Assembly: GCA_963693315.1 (NCBI GenBank)
Contig: OY856187.1
Coordinates: 76,391,394-76,455,393 of the forward strand
DNA from: Diogma glabrata
Lineage: Eukaryota > Arthropoda > Insecta > Diptera > Cylindrotomidae
Reading direction: 5' to 3'
Length of the DNA: 64,000 bases
Shown here: positions 23,494-35,395 of the stretch, in pieces
Numbering within the stretch: position 1 is the stretch's first letter
Layout of the letters: every line of letters begins with the position of its first letter
Notes under the pieces: generated by a model
The model's database searches: none
Seen by the model: the letters and a program-made list of their open reading frames with translations, nothing else
Told to the model about the DNA's origin: nothing
Made by a program: the position numbers and the translations under genes

Positions 23494-26400
23494 AAGTTCT
23501 CTAATGTTTTAAGTTAGAGAGCTGCGGTGCAAAGGACAAAATTGGTGTTAATCTCTCCTCAAATTCCACGAATTATGTGAATCCTTCTTAGCAAGGATTA
23601 AGGTACTAAAGTGACTCATTTAGTTTATGTAATCTTAAAATTCATGATGCATTTAGTCACGATGGAAAAAACTCTAGGCTTCTTGTTTGACCAATGTTAG
23701 TCGTTCTAGCAGCTCCCAAGGCTTCATTTACAAAACTTTCGAGCCAAAATTATTGGTTCACTTTGGAGACGTCATTCGTTCTGACGTTTTTCTGACATTT
23801 TTTCGTAAATAGTTAGTAAATAGTTTAGTAAATCAATTTTTAAAAACTTTACAGCTGGTTTTGAATAATAGTTTACAATAATTTACTTTCCTGAATTTCG
23901 TAGAAAGCCACAGATGTTGTTAACAGTGAAACGAATGATTCATTTAATTTCATTATTATTATTACCATAATTGCATTCAATCATAGTAACACAAAATCTT
24001 CAGCTTATCTTGTTAACATAAAAAAGTGAAACAGATTTATCTTAAGATATACAAATTAAATAACATTATGTTAGATAAGCATAATGATCATGAACATCAT
24101 CACCAACGATAATCTTTTATCTCTATAATATAAATCCAATTAAGCCCTAAACAAAATCCATGAAGAAGAATCGTCTTTGATTTTTTAGCATTTCTCTCTT
24201 CTAGTCGCCTTCTTGTTCTGGTTATTTTCTATTTAAATATTATAATTATCATATTTCAAAATATCCGTAAAAATATAAAATTTATTTTTCAAACCACAAT
24301 ACCTTACACAAAATTTTCAGTTTATCTTATAAGAAAGAAAATAATTTTGAAAAAGTTTTAGATACTGTCAAGAAGTAAACAGAGCAGAAAGTGCTGGAAA
24401 ACGTGACCAGAATATCTAAACCGTTTCCAAACGAATAAAATGTTTTTGTTTTCCTTTTTAAATAAAGACAAGAATATGGAACGGTTCACATTTAGAGGTG
24501 ATTAAATTGAATTAAGGTAGACATTTTGATGTGAAACTCTAAGATGTGATCGTAATAGAGTGGATTATTTTTGAAATTTATTTTTGGCATATTTTCAGTT
24601 TTATAAGTATATAAGCCTTAGTTTTTCTTATTTATATAAATATGTATTTATTAGATAAACATGACCACATGACAAAATGCTAAAATTATTAATATTAGCT
24701 TTTGCATATATAAAAAGCTTTCTGGGTTATCATCAGAATTAAGTAAATAGCAATCAATCATATAATCACATTTCAAATCATGAAGTTAAAATTTTATTAG
24801 TTCAATAAACATTAAGTACATATCTTGAAATATTTTATGTTTCTTTATTTGTTTTTATTGGAATTGAAATGGAAAAATAAAACAAAAAATCAGTTAAATA
24901 AACAAATTTGTTTAATTATCATTTTACGAACATATGTAAACAATTACTCTGTCGATTCGTTTACAAATTTTTCCAAACATAATATTCCACCCTAAATCGA
25001 AAAAGTTTCAATCAAATAAGCTCACCGTGTGGTATTTTGTATTTATTTTTTGTTTTTAATGTTTGCTACAGTAAATATGTTTACAGCAACAAAAAGTACA
25101 GAAGTTTTGTTATTATGAGAAAAGTGAATGTGTTTGTTCTAGGTACGGGATATTGTGTTATGGTTTTTTTTCTATTTTGATAGTTTTGTTTACTTGAATT
25201 TTTCTGTTTACGAATAATCGATCAAAAATAAAAACGAATTAAATTAGAAACAATTATTGGTTGGAATTGGATTGTTGGATTATTGTGCTACACATTTATT
25301 GTTATGTTAATGTGGATACGTAGTGTGGTGAATTTCCAATGTAATAGATTTATTTAGTTCCTAATAGGTCTATTGCGAACACATAATTAGTAGTTAATTT
25401 TTTTTGGTCTAATTGTATTATATTGAGTGGCAGATAAAGGATCGGGGTGAGCATTATATGTTTTGAACAAATTTATTATGAAATTATTTACTGAGCGCTG
25501 TTTTACCGAATTCGGCATACTTAACAGTCGATAGGTTGCTTACGTTTCGGTATACGTTTATTCATCGAACTTCTTTTGACATTATCTGCAGGTTGCCCTG
25601 CCACTAACAAATACTAAACAGGAAAGATATGGAACCAAAAATACAAAAAGATTGAATCAAAAAAATTAAACTGGTTTAGTGAGATTTTCCCTGATTTTAC
25701 TCTGAATAAACAAAAGAGTAAAATATCAAAAACAAAATCAAATTTTAAAAACAGCATTTTCTGAAATGAGAAAAAATTGTTGAAAAAAGTTAATTTTAAA
25801 AATAGTTGAAATTGTCAAAAAATGTTCCAAAAACAGAATTCATAAGTCTTTCTTCTAAACAAAATTTTCAATGAAAAATTTTTTAAAAGAAATTCAAAAT
25901 TTTAAAAATAAATTTCTAATACAAAACAAACTTTTAAGATGACGTTGGAGACTGGAAACTGTAAGAAATAAAAAAATTCGAAAAAAAACTTCCAAAAGTT
26001 TTAAATTAAAAACGAGAAGTACTTTTTTGAAAAAACTTCTATATTTGGCCAAATTTATTGCGATCCGTTAAATAAAGAACACGATTTTCACACGAAAGAT
26101 TCAAAAGTTGTTTTGATTTTGGTTATTTCCTTTACGAAGTGGAAGCAAGCTTTGCCCTGGGGCTGCAAATGCTACGAGGAAAGAAATCCTTAAAACGCAA
26201 TCTGTATTAATCCCACATGGAGTCGAGTTAAATTACTCAAAGGGGTCGAATAACACTAATTTATAGGGGATGTATATTTTTTTTCCGGTTTTGTAAATTT
26301 TTCGCACTCAAAAAAAATAACAATCCTGGATACGTTTGAAACTATTAGACATTTGTTAAATTTATCGAAATCGGTTGGGAGGGCAGTATGATTTGCAATG

Positions 26401-27019
26401 CCCGTTTTGCGGTACATAAAAACATGACTTTTTTTAAGATTCTTATATGCAAAGAAATGTGAGAGGTACAATAATTAGGTAGGTATAGGGCACAATAATG
26501 TAACGGATGCCAGAAAAAGGTTCATATCACAATTACTATTCACAATCACCCAAATGGCGTGAAGATTGTAGCGTTTAGCCGTGCAACCTAGTTTCTCTGA
26601 TAGAAACAGAGATTTTACTACCAAAGTCATAGAAAATACCTACCTGACTTTGTATCATCAACTTGGATTCGATCAGTCGTTATACTTCATGGTCTTTTGT
26701 CAACCACGTAGTCCTAATAGTGCACGGTATAAGTATAAACAAATAAAGCTAAAGATGGCCATCTCTATCTTCATCAGATAATTATATAATTCATCAGATC
26801 AGGCTCGCCCTACAGTATACGAGAACTAATCTCGAAATCAAAATCAGTGTTGCAAAGCAACTGATTTCAAAGGAAATATCCCCCCAACAATTTCACTAGT
26901 TACATTATAAACAAAGACTGTTGGTTAGCAACAACAAAAGCAACAATCAAAAATGTGAAAAAGGACTTTTAATAACTAAACAACAAATAAAAATTATAAA
27001 ATAATAAATAGAAGAAAAA
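23494..27019. other. AT-rich intergenic DNA, no gene seen
   Basis: About 3.5 kb without a recognisable gene. Two short frames (minus 26256-26471; plus 26581-26781) lie in a slightly more GC-rich stretch but match nothing. The segment tatcgaaatcggttgggagg near 26360 has the look of a common dispersed insect repeat, but no second copy is in this window. Confidence 0.55.
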
Positions 27020-27245
27020 AAATCAGATAAGTGCAAATATAACTCGCTCGCCGAGGGTTTTCGTGTATATAATATTCTACGATAACAGTTCTGCTAAAAA
27101 CAGAATTTTAGAAATAAATCAAAAACGGCACTTTCGCAAAGTACAAAAAAAAAATTGTTTTGGACTTGAATAAAATTCTCCTCTCTCATGACACTCCACT
27201 TATGAAGATCAAAAATATCTTTTCTACTACCCAACATAAAAAATC
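27020..27245 (+). repeat. Diverged fragment related to the element B satellite
   Basis: The order cgctcgccgagggttttcg, then a cactttcgcaaagtac stretch, then ctcatgacactccactta and ctactaccc parallels cgctcatcaagggttccg at 7430 and caaatgacaccccactcg...ttaccctcc in the satellite at 8090-8130. Similarity is weak but ordered. Confidence 0.45.
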
Positions 27246-27780
27246 TACTTTCGATGTTTGTTCATTGCATCGAAAACTTCTTTTTCGTCACCGGTGATAA
27301 AAAATACCTATAAAAATTACTTGTGTACCTAGTGACGAAAGCAATTTTTTAAAAGCCATCTATTTTCTAAATTCTTAAGTAGAATAAACCATCCTAGAAT
27401 ACCCTTTAAGTGAATCAATTGTTTGAATTAAATAATTTGGTTAGTGTTAATTTGTCTCTATTGGGAGGGTGATGTTAATTTATTTTTGAATTATTTACGG
27501 ACAATATACATTAAAATTGGAAAAATAATAATAGTTAAATATATAATATTCATATATTCTTTTTAAATAGTATGCTAAAAAACAGTTGGTTTTAAAATAT
27601 TTAAAAAAAAATATTTCACCTATTTATTTAACATAAAAGGAAAAAAAAATATTTATTTTACGTAAAATAATTTACGTTGTGTTAAAATATATCACGAGTT
27701 TACGTAACGTCATACCTATTCAAAAACTTAATCAAAACTGATATTTCTATTTTAGAAATCTGAAATGTGAATTTGGGTTT
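27246..27780. other. AT-rich DNA, nothing recognised
   Basis: No frames or repeats identified. Confidence 0.5.
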
Positions 27781-28242
27781 TAGGCTGGGGCCGTTACGGA
27801 TTTTTATAGCTGAAATAAAAAAAATTAGTAGCAGGTAGCGGCCAGCTGGAATATATAGTTGAGGTCATAAATAATGAAAAAAAAAACTTTTGAACTTGAT
27901 ATGAAGGGAAGTAGTGAAATGGGGTGATGTTTAAGGGGAGAAAACAGTTTTTCGTTATTTGTAACGAAACGAGGCCTCCTAGAGAAAAGTTTTTCATACA
28001 AAAATTGTAGATAATAAAAAAATCTAAAACTTTAGTGAACACTTTTTTCGACATAACCTCAAAGTTTGCGAGAAAATGATGAAAAACCGATTTTTCTGTT
28101 TTTTATTTTTTTTTCGCGTGAAAATTATTTAATTTTAATGAAACTTTGTGAAAGTACGTAATTATTTGCGCATAATAAGCATGAATTTTTTCAATTATGG
28201 AAAATAAATGTTTTTCGAGATTTTACCATTTTTCCGAAAAAT

Positions 28243-28365
28243 GCAGTAGAACAACATCAAAATCCAAAAAAACATCAATAAAGTTGTTCGCCGGAGATAG
28301 GGGTGTTCTATCTCCGGCGAACAACTTTATTGATGTTTTTTTGGATTTTGATGTTGTTCTACTGC
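28243..28365. repeat. Perfect hairpin nested in the left arm of the giant palindrome
   Basis: gcagtagaacaacatcaaaa ... cgccggagatag is answered by ctatctccggcg ... gatgttgttctactgc around a short gggtgtt loop. In the right arm only one half exists (30702-30766), so the two arms differ here by about 60 bp. Either a 123 bp palindrome lost one half or half of it was copied. Confidence 0.9.
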
Positions 28366-28711
28366 TTATTTTTTTTGTCAAGATGTCTACTCTCAAATAA
28401 TATATCGATTTTAATGATTTATTGTTATTTAGCAGCTTAAAATTGAGAAAAACCGAAAAAAAAAGTTTTCGAATCTCGAACTTGTCGATTTTTTTAATTT
28501 TTTTCAATTTTTTAGCATATTTATGTTAAAAGTTCATAATATTTTAAAGAAAAAACTTTCTTTGGTATAAAATAAATAAAGTTAAATGAATTTACTTATT
28601 GGAAACAACGCTAAAATTGAATAAAGTAAAAAATAAAAAAATGCTGTTACGTATTCAAACAGAAAAAAATTTACAAAGTTTAAAATTTAACAGCATACTA
28701 TACGGTTGCCA

Positions 28712-28795
28712 CGTGTCCTACATTCGGTAGGACAGTCCTACTTTGGAGCAAGAATGTCCTACGTCCTCCTTTACTATAAAAATGTCCTACTTTAG
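28712..28795. repeat. Clustered gtcctac / gtaggac motif
   Basis: gtcctac or its inverse gtaggac occurs about five times in 85 bp (cacgtgtcctac, cggtaggacagtcctac, aatgtcctacgtcctcc, aatgtcctac). The mirror copy is at about 30265-30355 in the right arm. Function unknown; possibly a nested small element or protein-binding array. Confidence 0.6.
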
Positions 28796-29101
28796 GCAAA
28801 CTGTAATACAATATCTTACACTGAAAAAAATAGATTTTTTTTCTTCCTATTTCTCTCAATAAACGCGCTAGCAAAATAAGTAATTGTTATTGCACCTTTA
28901 CTTATATTAAAATTGTAACTGATTATTTAACTTTATGTCGAAAGGTTAGTAACAATAGCAAATAATTTACATTGCTGACATATGTGAATATCGATGCTTT
29001 ATTGCACGATTTATTCAGGTTGTAAACCACCATTGTTTAAATTTTGAAATAAACCCACCGTTTAACCTCTGTTTTTTTAAATAACTTTTGTTACAAAGTA
29101 C

Positions 29102-29465
29102 CTGTTCTTAGAATTATTAATTATTATTAATTATTATTAAAATAAAATGACTCAACCGAATTTTGTTATAAAGTAAAACCTTTGGCTACAGAAAGCTAAC
29201 GATTTTGAAGGAATATGTAAATACACAAAACTACTACACACACTAGGACACACTACCCCTAATGTCTCAAAACTAAAAAACTCGTTGGATTTGTGCCACA
29301 TCAATTTTCAGTTAAAAATAAATTTTTTTCTGTTCTTAGAATTATTAATTATTATTAATTATTATTAAAATAAAATGACTCAACCGAATTTTGTTATAAA
29401 GTAAAACCTTTGGCTACAGAAAGCTAACGATTTTGAAGGAATATGTAAATACACAAAACTACTAC
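29102..29465 (+). repeat. 135 bp direct duplication at the palindrome centre
   Basis: ctgttcttagaattattaat through cacaaaactactac occurs at 29102-29237 and 29330-29465, effectively identical. The first copy belongs to the left arm (mirrored at about 29830-29965); the second forms part of the spacer. Confidence 0.85.
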
Positions 29466-31218
29466 TACTTATGAGTAACTTATACAGTTACTTAACTACT
29501 TATGAGTAACTGGCTTACAACATAAGTTTATTGATTTTTTTGAAAGTGCCAATGAATCAGCAGACGGCATGTTTGGCTGTATTTCTGAGTTCTTAAAACT
29601 TTAAGTTTAAGTTTTTCGAGTGTTACCGCATTGTAGGCTAATAAAATCAAAGCGAATTTGTATGCCATTATTCATTATAAATAAATAAATTAGCATTACA
29701 GAAATAACGCCCATACATTCATTCATACTTACACCAAACCGAAACCAAATTTTTTTTAAAAAAATTTATTTTTAACTGAAAATTGATGTGGCACAAATCC
29801 AACGAGTTTTTTAGTTTTGAGACATTAGGGGTAGTGTGTGTAGTAGTTTTGTGTATTTACATATTCCTTCAAAATCGTTAGCTTTCTGTAGCCAAAGGTT
29901 TTACTTTATAACAAAATTCGGTTCAGTCATTTTATTTTAATAATAATTAATAATTCTAAGAACAGGTACTTTGTAACAAAAGTTATTTAAAAAAACAGAG
30001 GTTTAACGGTGGGTTTATTTCAAAATTTAAACAATGGTGGTTTACAACCTGCATAAATCGTGCAATAAAGCATCGATATTCACATATGTAAGCAATGTAA
30101 ATTATTTGCTATTGTTACTAACCTTTCGACATAAAGTTAAATAATCAGTTACAATTTTAATATAAGTAAAGGTGCAATAACAATTACTTATTTTGCTAGC
30201 GCGTTTATTGAGAGAAATAGGAAGAAAAAAAATCTATTTTTTTCAGTGTAAGATATTGTATTACAGTTTGCCTAAAGTAGGACATTTTTATAGTAAAGGA
30301 GGACGTAGGACATTCTTGCTCCAAAGTAGGACTGTCCTACCGAATGTAGGACACGTGGCAACCGTATAGTATGCTGTTAAATTTTAAACTTTGTAAATTT
30401 TTTTCTGTTTGAATACGTAACAGCATTTTTTTATTTTTTACTTTATTCAATTTTAGCGTTGTTTCCAATAAGTAAATTCATTTAACTTTATTTATTTTAT
30501 ACCAAAGAAAGTTTTTTCTTTAAAATATTATGAACTTTTAACATAAATATGCTAAAAAATTGAAAAAAATTAAAAAAATCGACAAGTTCGAGATTCGAAA
30601 ACTTTTTTTTTCGGTTTTTCTCAATTTTAAGCTGCTAAATAACAATAAATCATTAAAATCGATATACTATTTGAGAGTAGACATCTTGACAAAAAAAATA
30701 AGCAGTAGAACAACATCAAAATCCAAAAAAACATCAATAAAGTTGTTCGCCGGAGATAGGGGTGTTTTTTCGGAAAAATGGTAAAATCTCGAAAAATATT
30801 TATTTTCCATAATTGAAAAAATTCATGCTTATTATGCGCAAATAATTACGTACTTTCACAAAGTTTCATTAAAATTAAATAATTTTCACGCGAAAAAAAA
30901 AATAAAAAAAAGAAAAATCGGTTTTTCATCATTTTCTCGCAAACTTTGAGGTTATGTCGAAAAAAGTGTTCACTAAAGTTTTAGATTTTTTTATTATCTA
31001 CAACTTTTGTATGAAAAACTTTTCTCTAGGAGGCCTGGTTTCGTTACAAATAACGAAAAACTGTTTTCTCCCCTTACACATCACCCCATTTCACTACTTC
31101 CCTTCATCTCAAGTTCGAAAGTTTTTTTTTTCATTGTTTATGACCTCAACTATATATTCCAGCCGGCCGTTACCTGCTACTAATTTTTTCATCTCAAAAA
31201 GGTAACGGCCCCAGCCTA

Positions 31219-31404
31219 TTTGTTTATGACAAAGTACAAACCGTCTTTAGTTATAAGACTACTAGACGCGAAATGGAAAAGACAATGAACCTTCAAAGAT
31301 GTGTTATTTAATGATTTTAAAAACTTTATAGAAATAGTATAATAATATAGGATTTCGTATTGTAAATAGAATAAAAATATAGCATCATGAATAACTCTAT
31401 ATGT
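31219..31404. other. AT-rich spacer
   Basis: Nothing recognised; a minus-strand 80-codon frame here is low-complexity. Confidence 0.5.
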
Positions 31405-31569
31405 ATGGATATGTAAAAAATTCACGAAAAAAACAATCAGGCTTGTAATTAAAGACATGTTTATAGTTTTTATGAAATAGAACTTGGATAATTTATTCTT
31501 ATTGAGTCATCTATTATTTAATAGCAGAAATATAAATACATTTTAATTTGTAACAGTGCATGTTTTAAA
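31405..31569 (+). repeat. 165 bp direct repeat, copy 1
   Basis: From atggatatgtaaaaaattca to cagtgcatgttttaaa. Identical in length and, by eye, in every base to 32661-32825. The intervening DNA (1091 bp) is different. Confidence 0.95.
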
Positions 31570-32660
31570 ATGTGAATTGTATGTAATTATAAATGAAAGT
31601 GCTTAATAATTATTAATAACTTTTAAAAAAGGAGTAGAAAAAGTACAGTCTTCTACTCGCCGAAAATCAAATTTTGAATCTCGCGACAATTACCAATCTT
31701 GGCTATCGTCTCAGCTGGTAAACTGTCCTCTCGTTTCGAAATATATTGTTTTCGGCATCGTTGAAGAATATACTATTTTTCGAAATTTCTTTTCTCAACC
31801 CTCTTTAAACAAGATTTGAAATGATAAGCTATAGTTTTCGTTCAACCCTTACAAAATTATCTTTAACCTTGAAGTTTTTCAATTTTTCAGGTGGCTTACA
31901 AAAAGAAATCCACATTTTCGAAAATAAGTCAAAACTATATGCTTTCGAAAATTATAAAAAAACTGTTTTGAACTACAAAAAAATATCACTTTTCACCAAA
32001 TATGTTATGATTAACAACCCACACTTGACATGATCAAAACTAATTTTTTTCTAAATTTCTACTCTCAACGCCGTTGAATTCAAAGAAACATAAATGTTTT
32101 TATGTAAGCTGCAAGCTAGTCAATTATATTTTAAAATTATTTTTTTAGTTAATTGCACTCAATATCAATTAATAGTACTTGTTTGTCTCTACATAGAAAT
32201 TTTTGTGATGTAAAGTTTAGTCATAATATTATATACAGTTGTGCAATTCTGTATTTGGAGGAAAATATTTTCTCGTTTGAATAGAATTGTTTATTGAGAT
32301 GATATAAAGATGGAGATTTGAAATGAGAAATTTATTATTTGTATACGATGGATGGGATAATAGAAAAGAAACAAAATACTGAAGAATTTTACTATATATA
32401 CTTGACCATTTTATTCGGTCAGTAGTAATTTTAGTGACATTTAATTTGTGTTCAAATTGTACAAAAATGTTGTGTATTTTAAGTGGTAACAATTTTTAAA
32501 ACAGAAAAAAAAAGTAAAAAACCAATCTTTATTGCAAATAAATTATGTAGTTTTGTAATTCTTGATTTTGAGGGTGTTTGCTATAGAGATTAGAAAGTGG
32601 ATTTGAGGAAAGCGAAACCGTTGTTGTACCATGCCAGGGATTGTAAGATTAATTAACTTG
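31570..32660. other. AT-rich DNA between the two 165 bp repeats
   Basis: No gene recognised. Short frames (plus 31821-32033; minus 32229-32492) are low-complexity. Confidence 0.5.
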
Positions 32661-32825
32661 ATGGATATGTAAAAAATTCACGAAAAAAACAATCAGGCTT
32701 GTAATTAAAGACATGTTTATAGTTTTTATGAAATAGAACTTGGATAATTTATTCTTATTGAGTCATCTATTATTTAATAGCAGAAATATAAATACATTTT
32801 AATTTGTAACAGTGCATGTTTTAAA
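32661..32825 (+). repeat. 165 bp direct repeat, copy 2
   Basis: Same sequence as 31405-31569 without visible differences, which implies a recent duplication, gene-conversion event or an assembly artefact. Confidence 0.95.
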
Positions 32826-33411
32826 CTGACGAAAATGTAAAAGATGATTATGAATTGAGCGTCATGAATTGTGTTTGATAAAGTGATAGTTGTTCAACAG
32901 TTTGAAGTCAACGAACAGTTGTGTGAAAAGCTGAGTGTTCAGTTCAATTGGTAGTTTGGCTGGAATTATAGTTTGGCTTGTCAACAATAGTAGAGTGTTG
33001 TGAGTTTATTGCAAAAGAAATCTAAGGAACAAGAGCTGATAGTTTGGAAAATATAGTGTTTGAAAAAAAGATTTAGTTGATTTTCTGCAAATGTTTCATG
33101 TTGTTGACTGTTAATGAGATTACAGGAGGTGCTAACAATTCACATGGATTTCAAGTGGAAGATCAAAACAACTCATTAATATACAGAGTGTTTTTTGTGA
33201 ACATTATTTCTATGATAAAAAAGAGATTTACAAGATCAGGATTTACAAGATCACGTATATCTATTTAAATGTCCAAGTCTCTACAAGTATTGACTTATTT
33301 TTGTCTTTTTAACTATGATACACATATTATTTTTCTTTACAACATACTTAATTCATACAAAATAAAACCTTAATTTTTTATTGATGTATCTATTAATAAA
33401 AACACACAATT
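32826..33411. other. Non-coding DNA, nothing recognised
   Basis: Less A-tract-rich than its neighbours (many tgttgtg/gttcaac words), but no frame longer than about 60 codons and no known motif. Confidence 0.5.
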
Positions 33412-33484
33412 GTCCACAATTTACTTAGAACTTTATGACCTTGAGATTAAGAGTCTTTTGCTCTACCGGCTAAGCTAGTCAGGA
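33412..33484 (-). pseudogene. tRNA-Lys(CTT) pseudogene
   Basis: On the minus strand the first about 49 nt match eukaryotic tRNA-Lys(CUU) at about 41 positions. The D-arm is CTAGCTTAGCCGGTAGAGCA (standard: ...CTCAGTCGG...) and the anticodon arm is AGACTCTTAATCTCA, with anticodon CTT at 33449-33451 (plus-strand aag). The variable loop AGGTC is present, then the T-arm is lost: AAGTTCTAAG stands where GGGTTCGAGC is expected, and no acceptor partner is seen. Not a functional tRNA. It may be a retro-pseudogene or the head of a tRNA-derived SINE. Confidence 0.8.
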
Positions 33485-33552
33485 TTAAATACCCATCGTC
33501 AGAACTCAGAACCAATGCCTGGATATAACATTTTTGTTAAAAGTTAATAATA

Positions 33553-33655
33553 GTTAATATAACTAATGTTAATACTTAATGTTATGTTAATATAACTAAT
33601 GTTAATACTTAATGTTATGTTAAATTAACTAACTGTTAATAGTTAATATAACTAA
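33553..33655 (+). repeat. 33 bp tandem repeat
   Basis: The unit gttaatataactaatgttaa + tacttaatgttat occurs twice exactly (33553-33585, 33586-33618) and then degenerates into gttaaattaactaactgtta. Confidence 0.85.
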
Positions 33656-33825
33656 GTAATTTAAGGGTTACTTGGAACCGCAATTTATATACTTTAAAAG
33701 CCTTAAAGTTTAATATTTTTTAAAAATTGTTAGCAAAAACACTAAACTGAAACATCTGCATCATTTTTTTTTGTTGATTTGTTAATTTTGAAGTGTTTCG
33801 TCAATATATCGTTTCATATCGTCAA

Positions 33826-34700
33826 CAACTTATCGAAACAATTCATTGGTCAGCATTGCCAACCATCTATTAGAACAATTTATTGGTGCATAATGACATA
33901 ATTATTAAAAAATCCATATCCATATCCAAGTCCATATTGTCAGAGCTTTATTGGAAAATTTATCGGTCAACATTGTCAACAATTTATTAGAATAATTTAT
34001 TGGTCAACATTGTCAGCAATTTTTTAGAAAACTTATTGCACAACATTGTCAACAATTTATTATAACAATTTATTGGTTTAACAGTGTCAACAATTTAATA
34101 TATATCAACATTTTAGTCAACATTATAACAATTTTTTGGTCAACCTCATTACCAATTTATTATAACAATTTATTAGTCAACATTGTCAACAATTTATTGA
34201 CAACATCGTCATCAATTTATGGATCAACCTTGTCAACAATTTATTATAACAAATTATTGGTCAATATTGTCAGCAATTTATTGGAAAACTTATTGGTCAA
34301 CTTTATTAACAATCTATTATAACAATTTACTAATCAACATTGTCAACAATTTATTAGATAAATTTATTAGAATATTTTATTAGTCAACATCGTCAAACAA
34401 TTTATTAGAACAATTTATTAGTCAACCTCGTCAACAATTTATTATAACAATTTGTTAGTCAACATTGTCAGCAAGTTTTTGGAAAATTTATTGGTAAACA
34501 TTGTCAACAACTTATTGTCCAACATCGTCAACAATTTATTGGTCACCCTAGTCAACAACTTATTATAATAATTTATTGGTCAACATTGTTAATAATATAT
34601 TGGAAAACTTGTTGGTCAACATCGTCAACAATTTATTAGAACAATATATTGGTCAACTTTATCAATAATTTATTGGAACATTGATTGGTCAACAACTTAA
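33826..34700 (+). repeat. Minisatellite, about 37 bp unit, roughly 0.9 kb
   Basis: Diverged tandem copies of aacaatttattagaataatt + tattggtcaacattgtc. Variants replace attggtcaac by attagtcaac and add or drop half-units (cagcaatttattggaaaact). It is interrupted at about 33895-33940 by a catatccatatccaagtcc stretch. Every copy is rich in caatttattgg/ttgtcaac words that can pair with one another. Confidence 0.9.
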
Positions 34701-35395
34701 TTCACTTTTAACAATTTTTCTTTAAATTTTCATGAAACTGGAGAATCCCATAATTTTTTTAAGTAAAGTAAATTTGATTCAATAAATTTTGGTTTACACT
34801 TTTGAAATGATGAACTAAATTGGAATTCTAAATAAAATTTAGAAATGAATAATTAAATTGGAGTAAAATTCTGCTGAAAATTGAGAAAAATAAAATGTAT
34901 GGTTCTTTAAAAATCTAATTCTTATTCTTATTCTATTCATATCGCCAAATAGTAGTATCGCAAAAAACATTTTATTATAATGTTATTGATATATTTTTTT
35001 TTTAAATGTATCACAAATTTTAATAAAATCTACAAATAAAAATTAATAAAATTAATAAAAAATCATATATTTTTAAAAATAACAAATTCAATAAAACTCC
35101 AAAAATTTACCTTTTGTATAAATAACAATTTGCTGTTTTATTTTGTACTTTAAAATAATTGGTAGTTTCAACAGTTTACCTTTGTAAAATTAACAATATT
35201 TTTGAAAAATTTATAGATTTAAAAAATGGTTTGTTTGTTTACAACAAAATTGTTAAATTAATCTTTAACTTTTTTCGGTATTTTGGTGACCGTATAAGAT
35301 GATTGACTGCTAACTTTTTATTTTAATAATATGACTAGTAAATGATACAAAAGAGAAGAGAAGATTTTAGAAAAATTTTATAGTGTTTAGTTTGT
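34701..35395. other. AT-rich DNA, nothing recognised
   Basis: Long A/T runs only. Confidence 0.5.

Larger units (their letters stand above)
27783..31216. mobile_element. Giant palindromic foldback element, 3.4 kb
   Basis: The left arm runs from 27783 to about 29329 and the right arm from about 29758 to 31216. They are inverted copies throughout, with a spacer of about 430 bp. Ends are ggctggggccgttac and gtaacggccccagcc, each flanked by TA (27781-27782 and 31217-31218), consistent with a Tc1/mariner-type target duplication. Divergence is highest in the outermost 120 bp and otherwise low by eye. Both arms are non-coding: their small open frames are mirror copies of the same low-complexity peptides. 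Arms of about 1.5 kb are far longer than those of typical MITEs. Confidence 0.9.

Noticed and set aside
27794..28507. Open frames of 86-94 codons in the left arm of the giant palindrome as genes
   Set aside because: The same peptides reappear in the right arm (30560-30784, 30954-31205) because the DNA is an inverted copy. They are low-complexity and match no family.
31690..31745. tRNA-like segment (tctcagctggtaaactgt, cgtttcgaaat)
   Set aside because: A weak resemblance to A and B boxes, with the spacing too short and no pairing arms.
33826..34700. CRISPR array
   Set aside because: Regular repeats, but there are no unique spacers of constant length, the units merge into each other, and the context is eukaryotic; it is a minisatellite.
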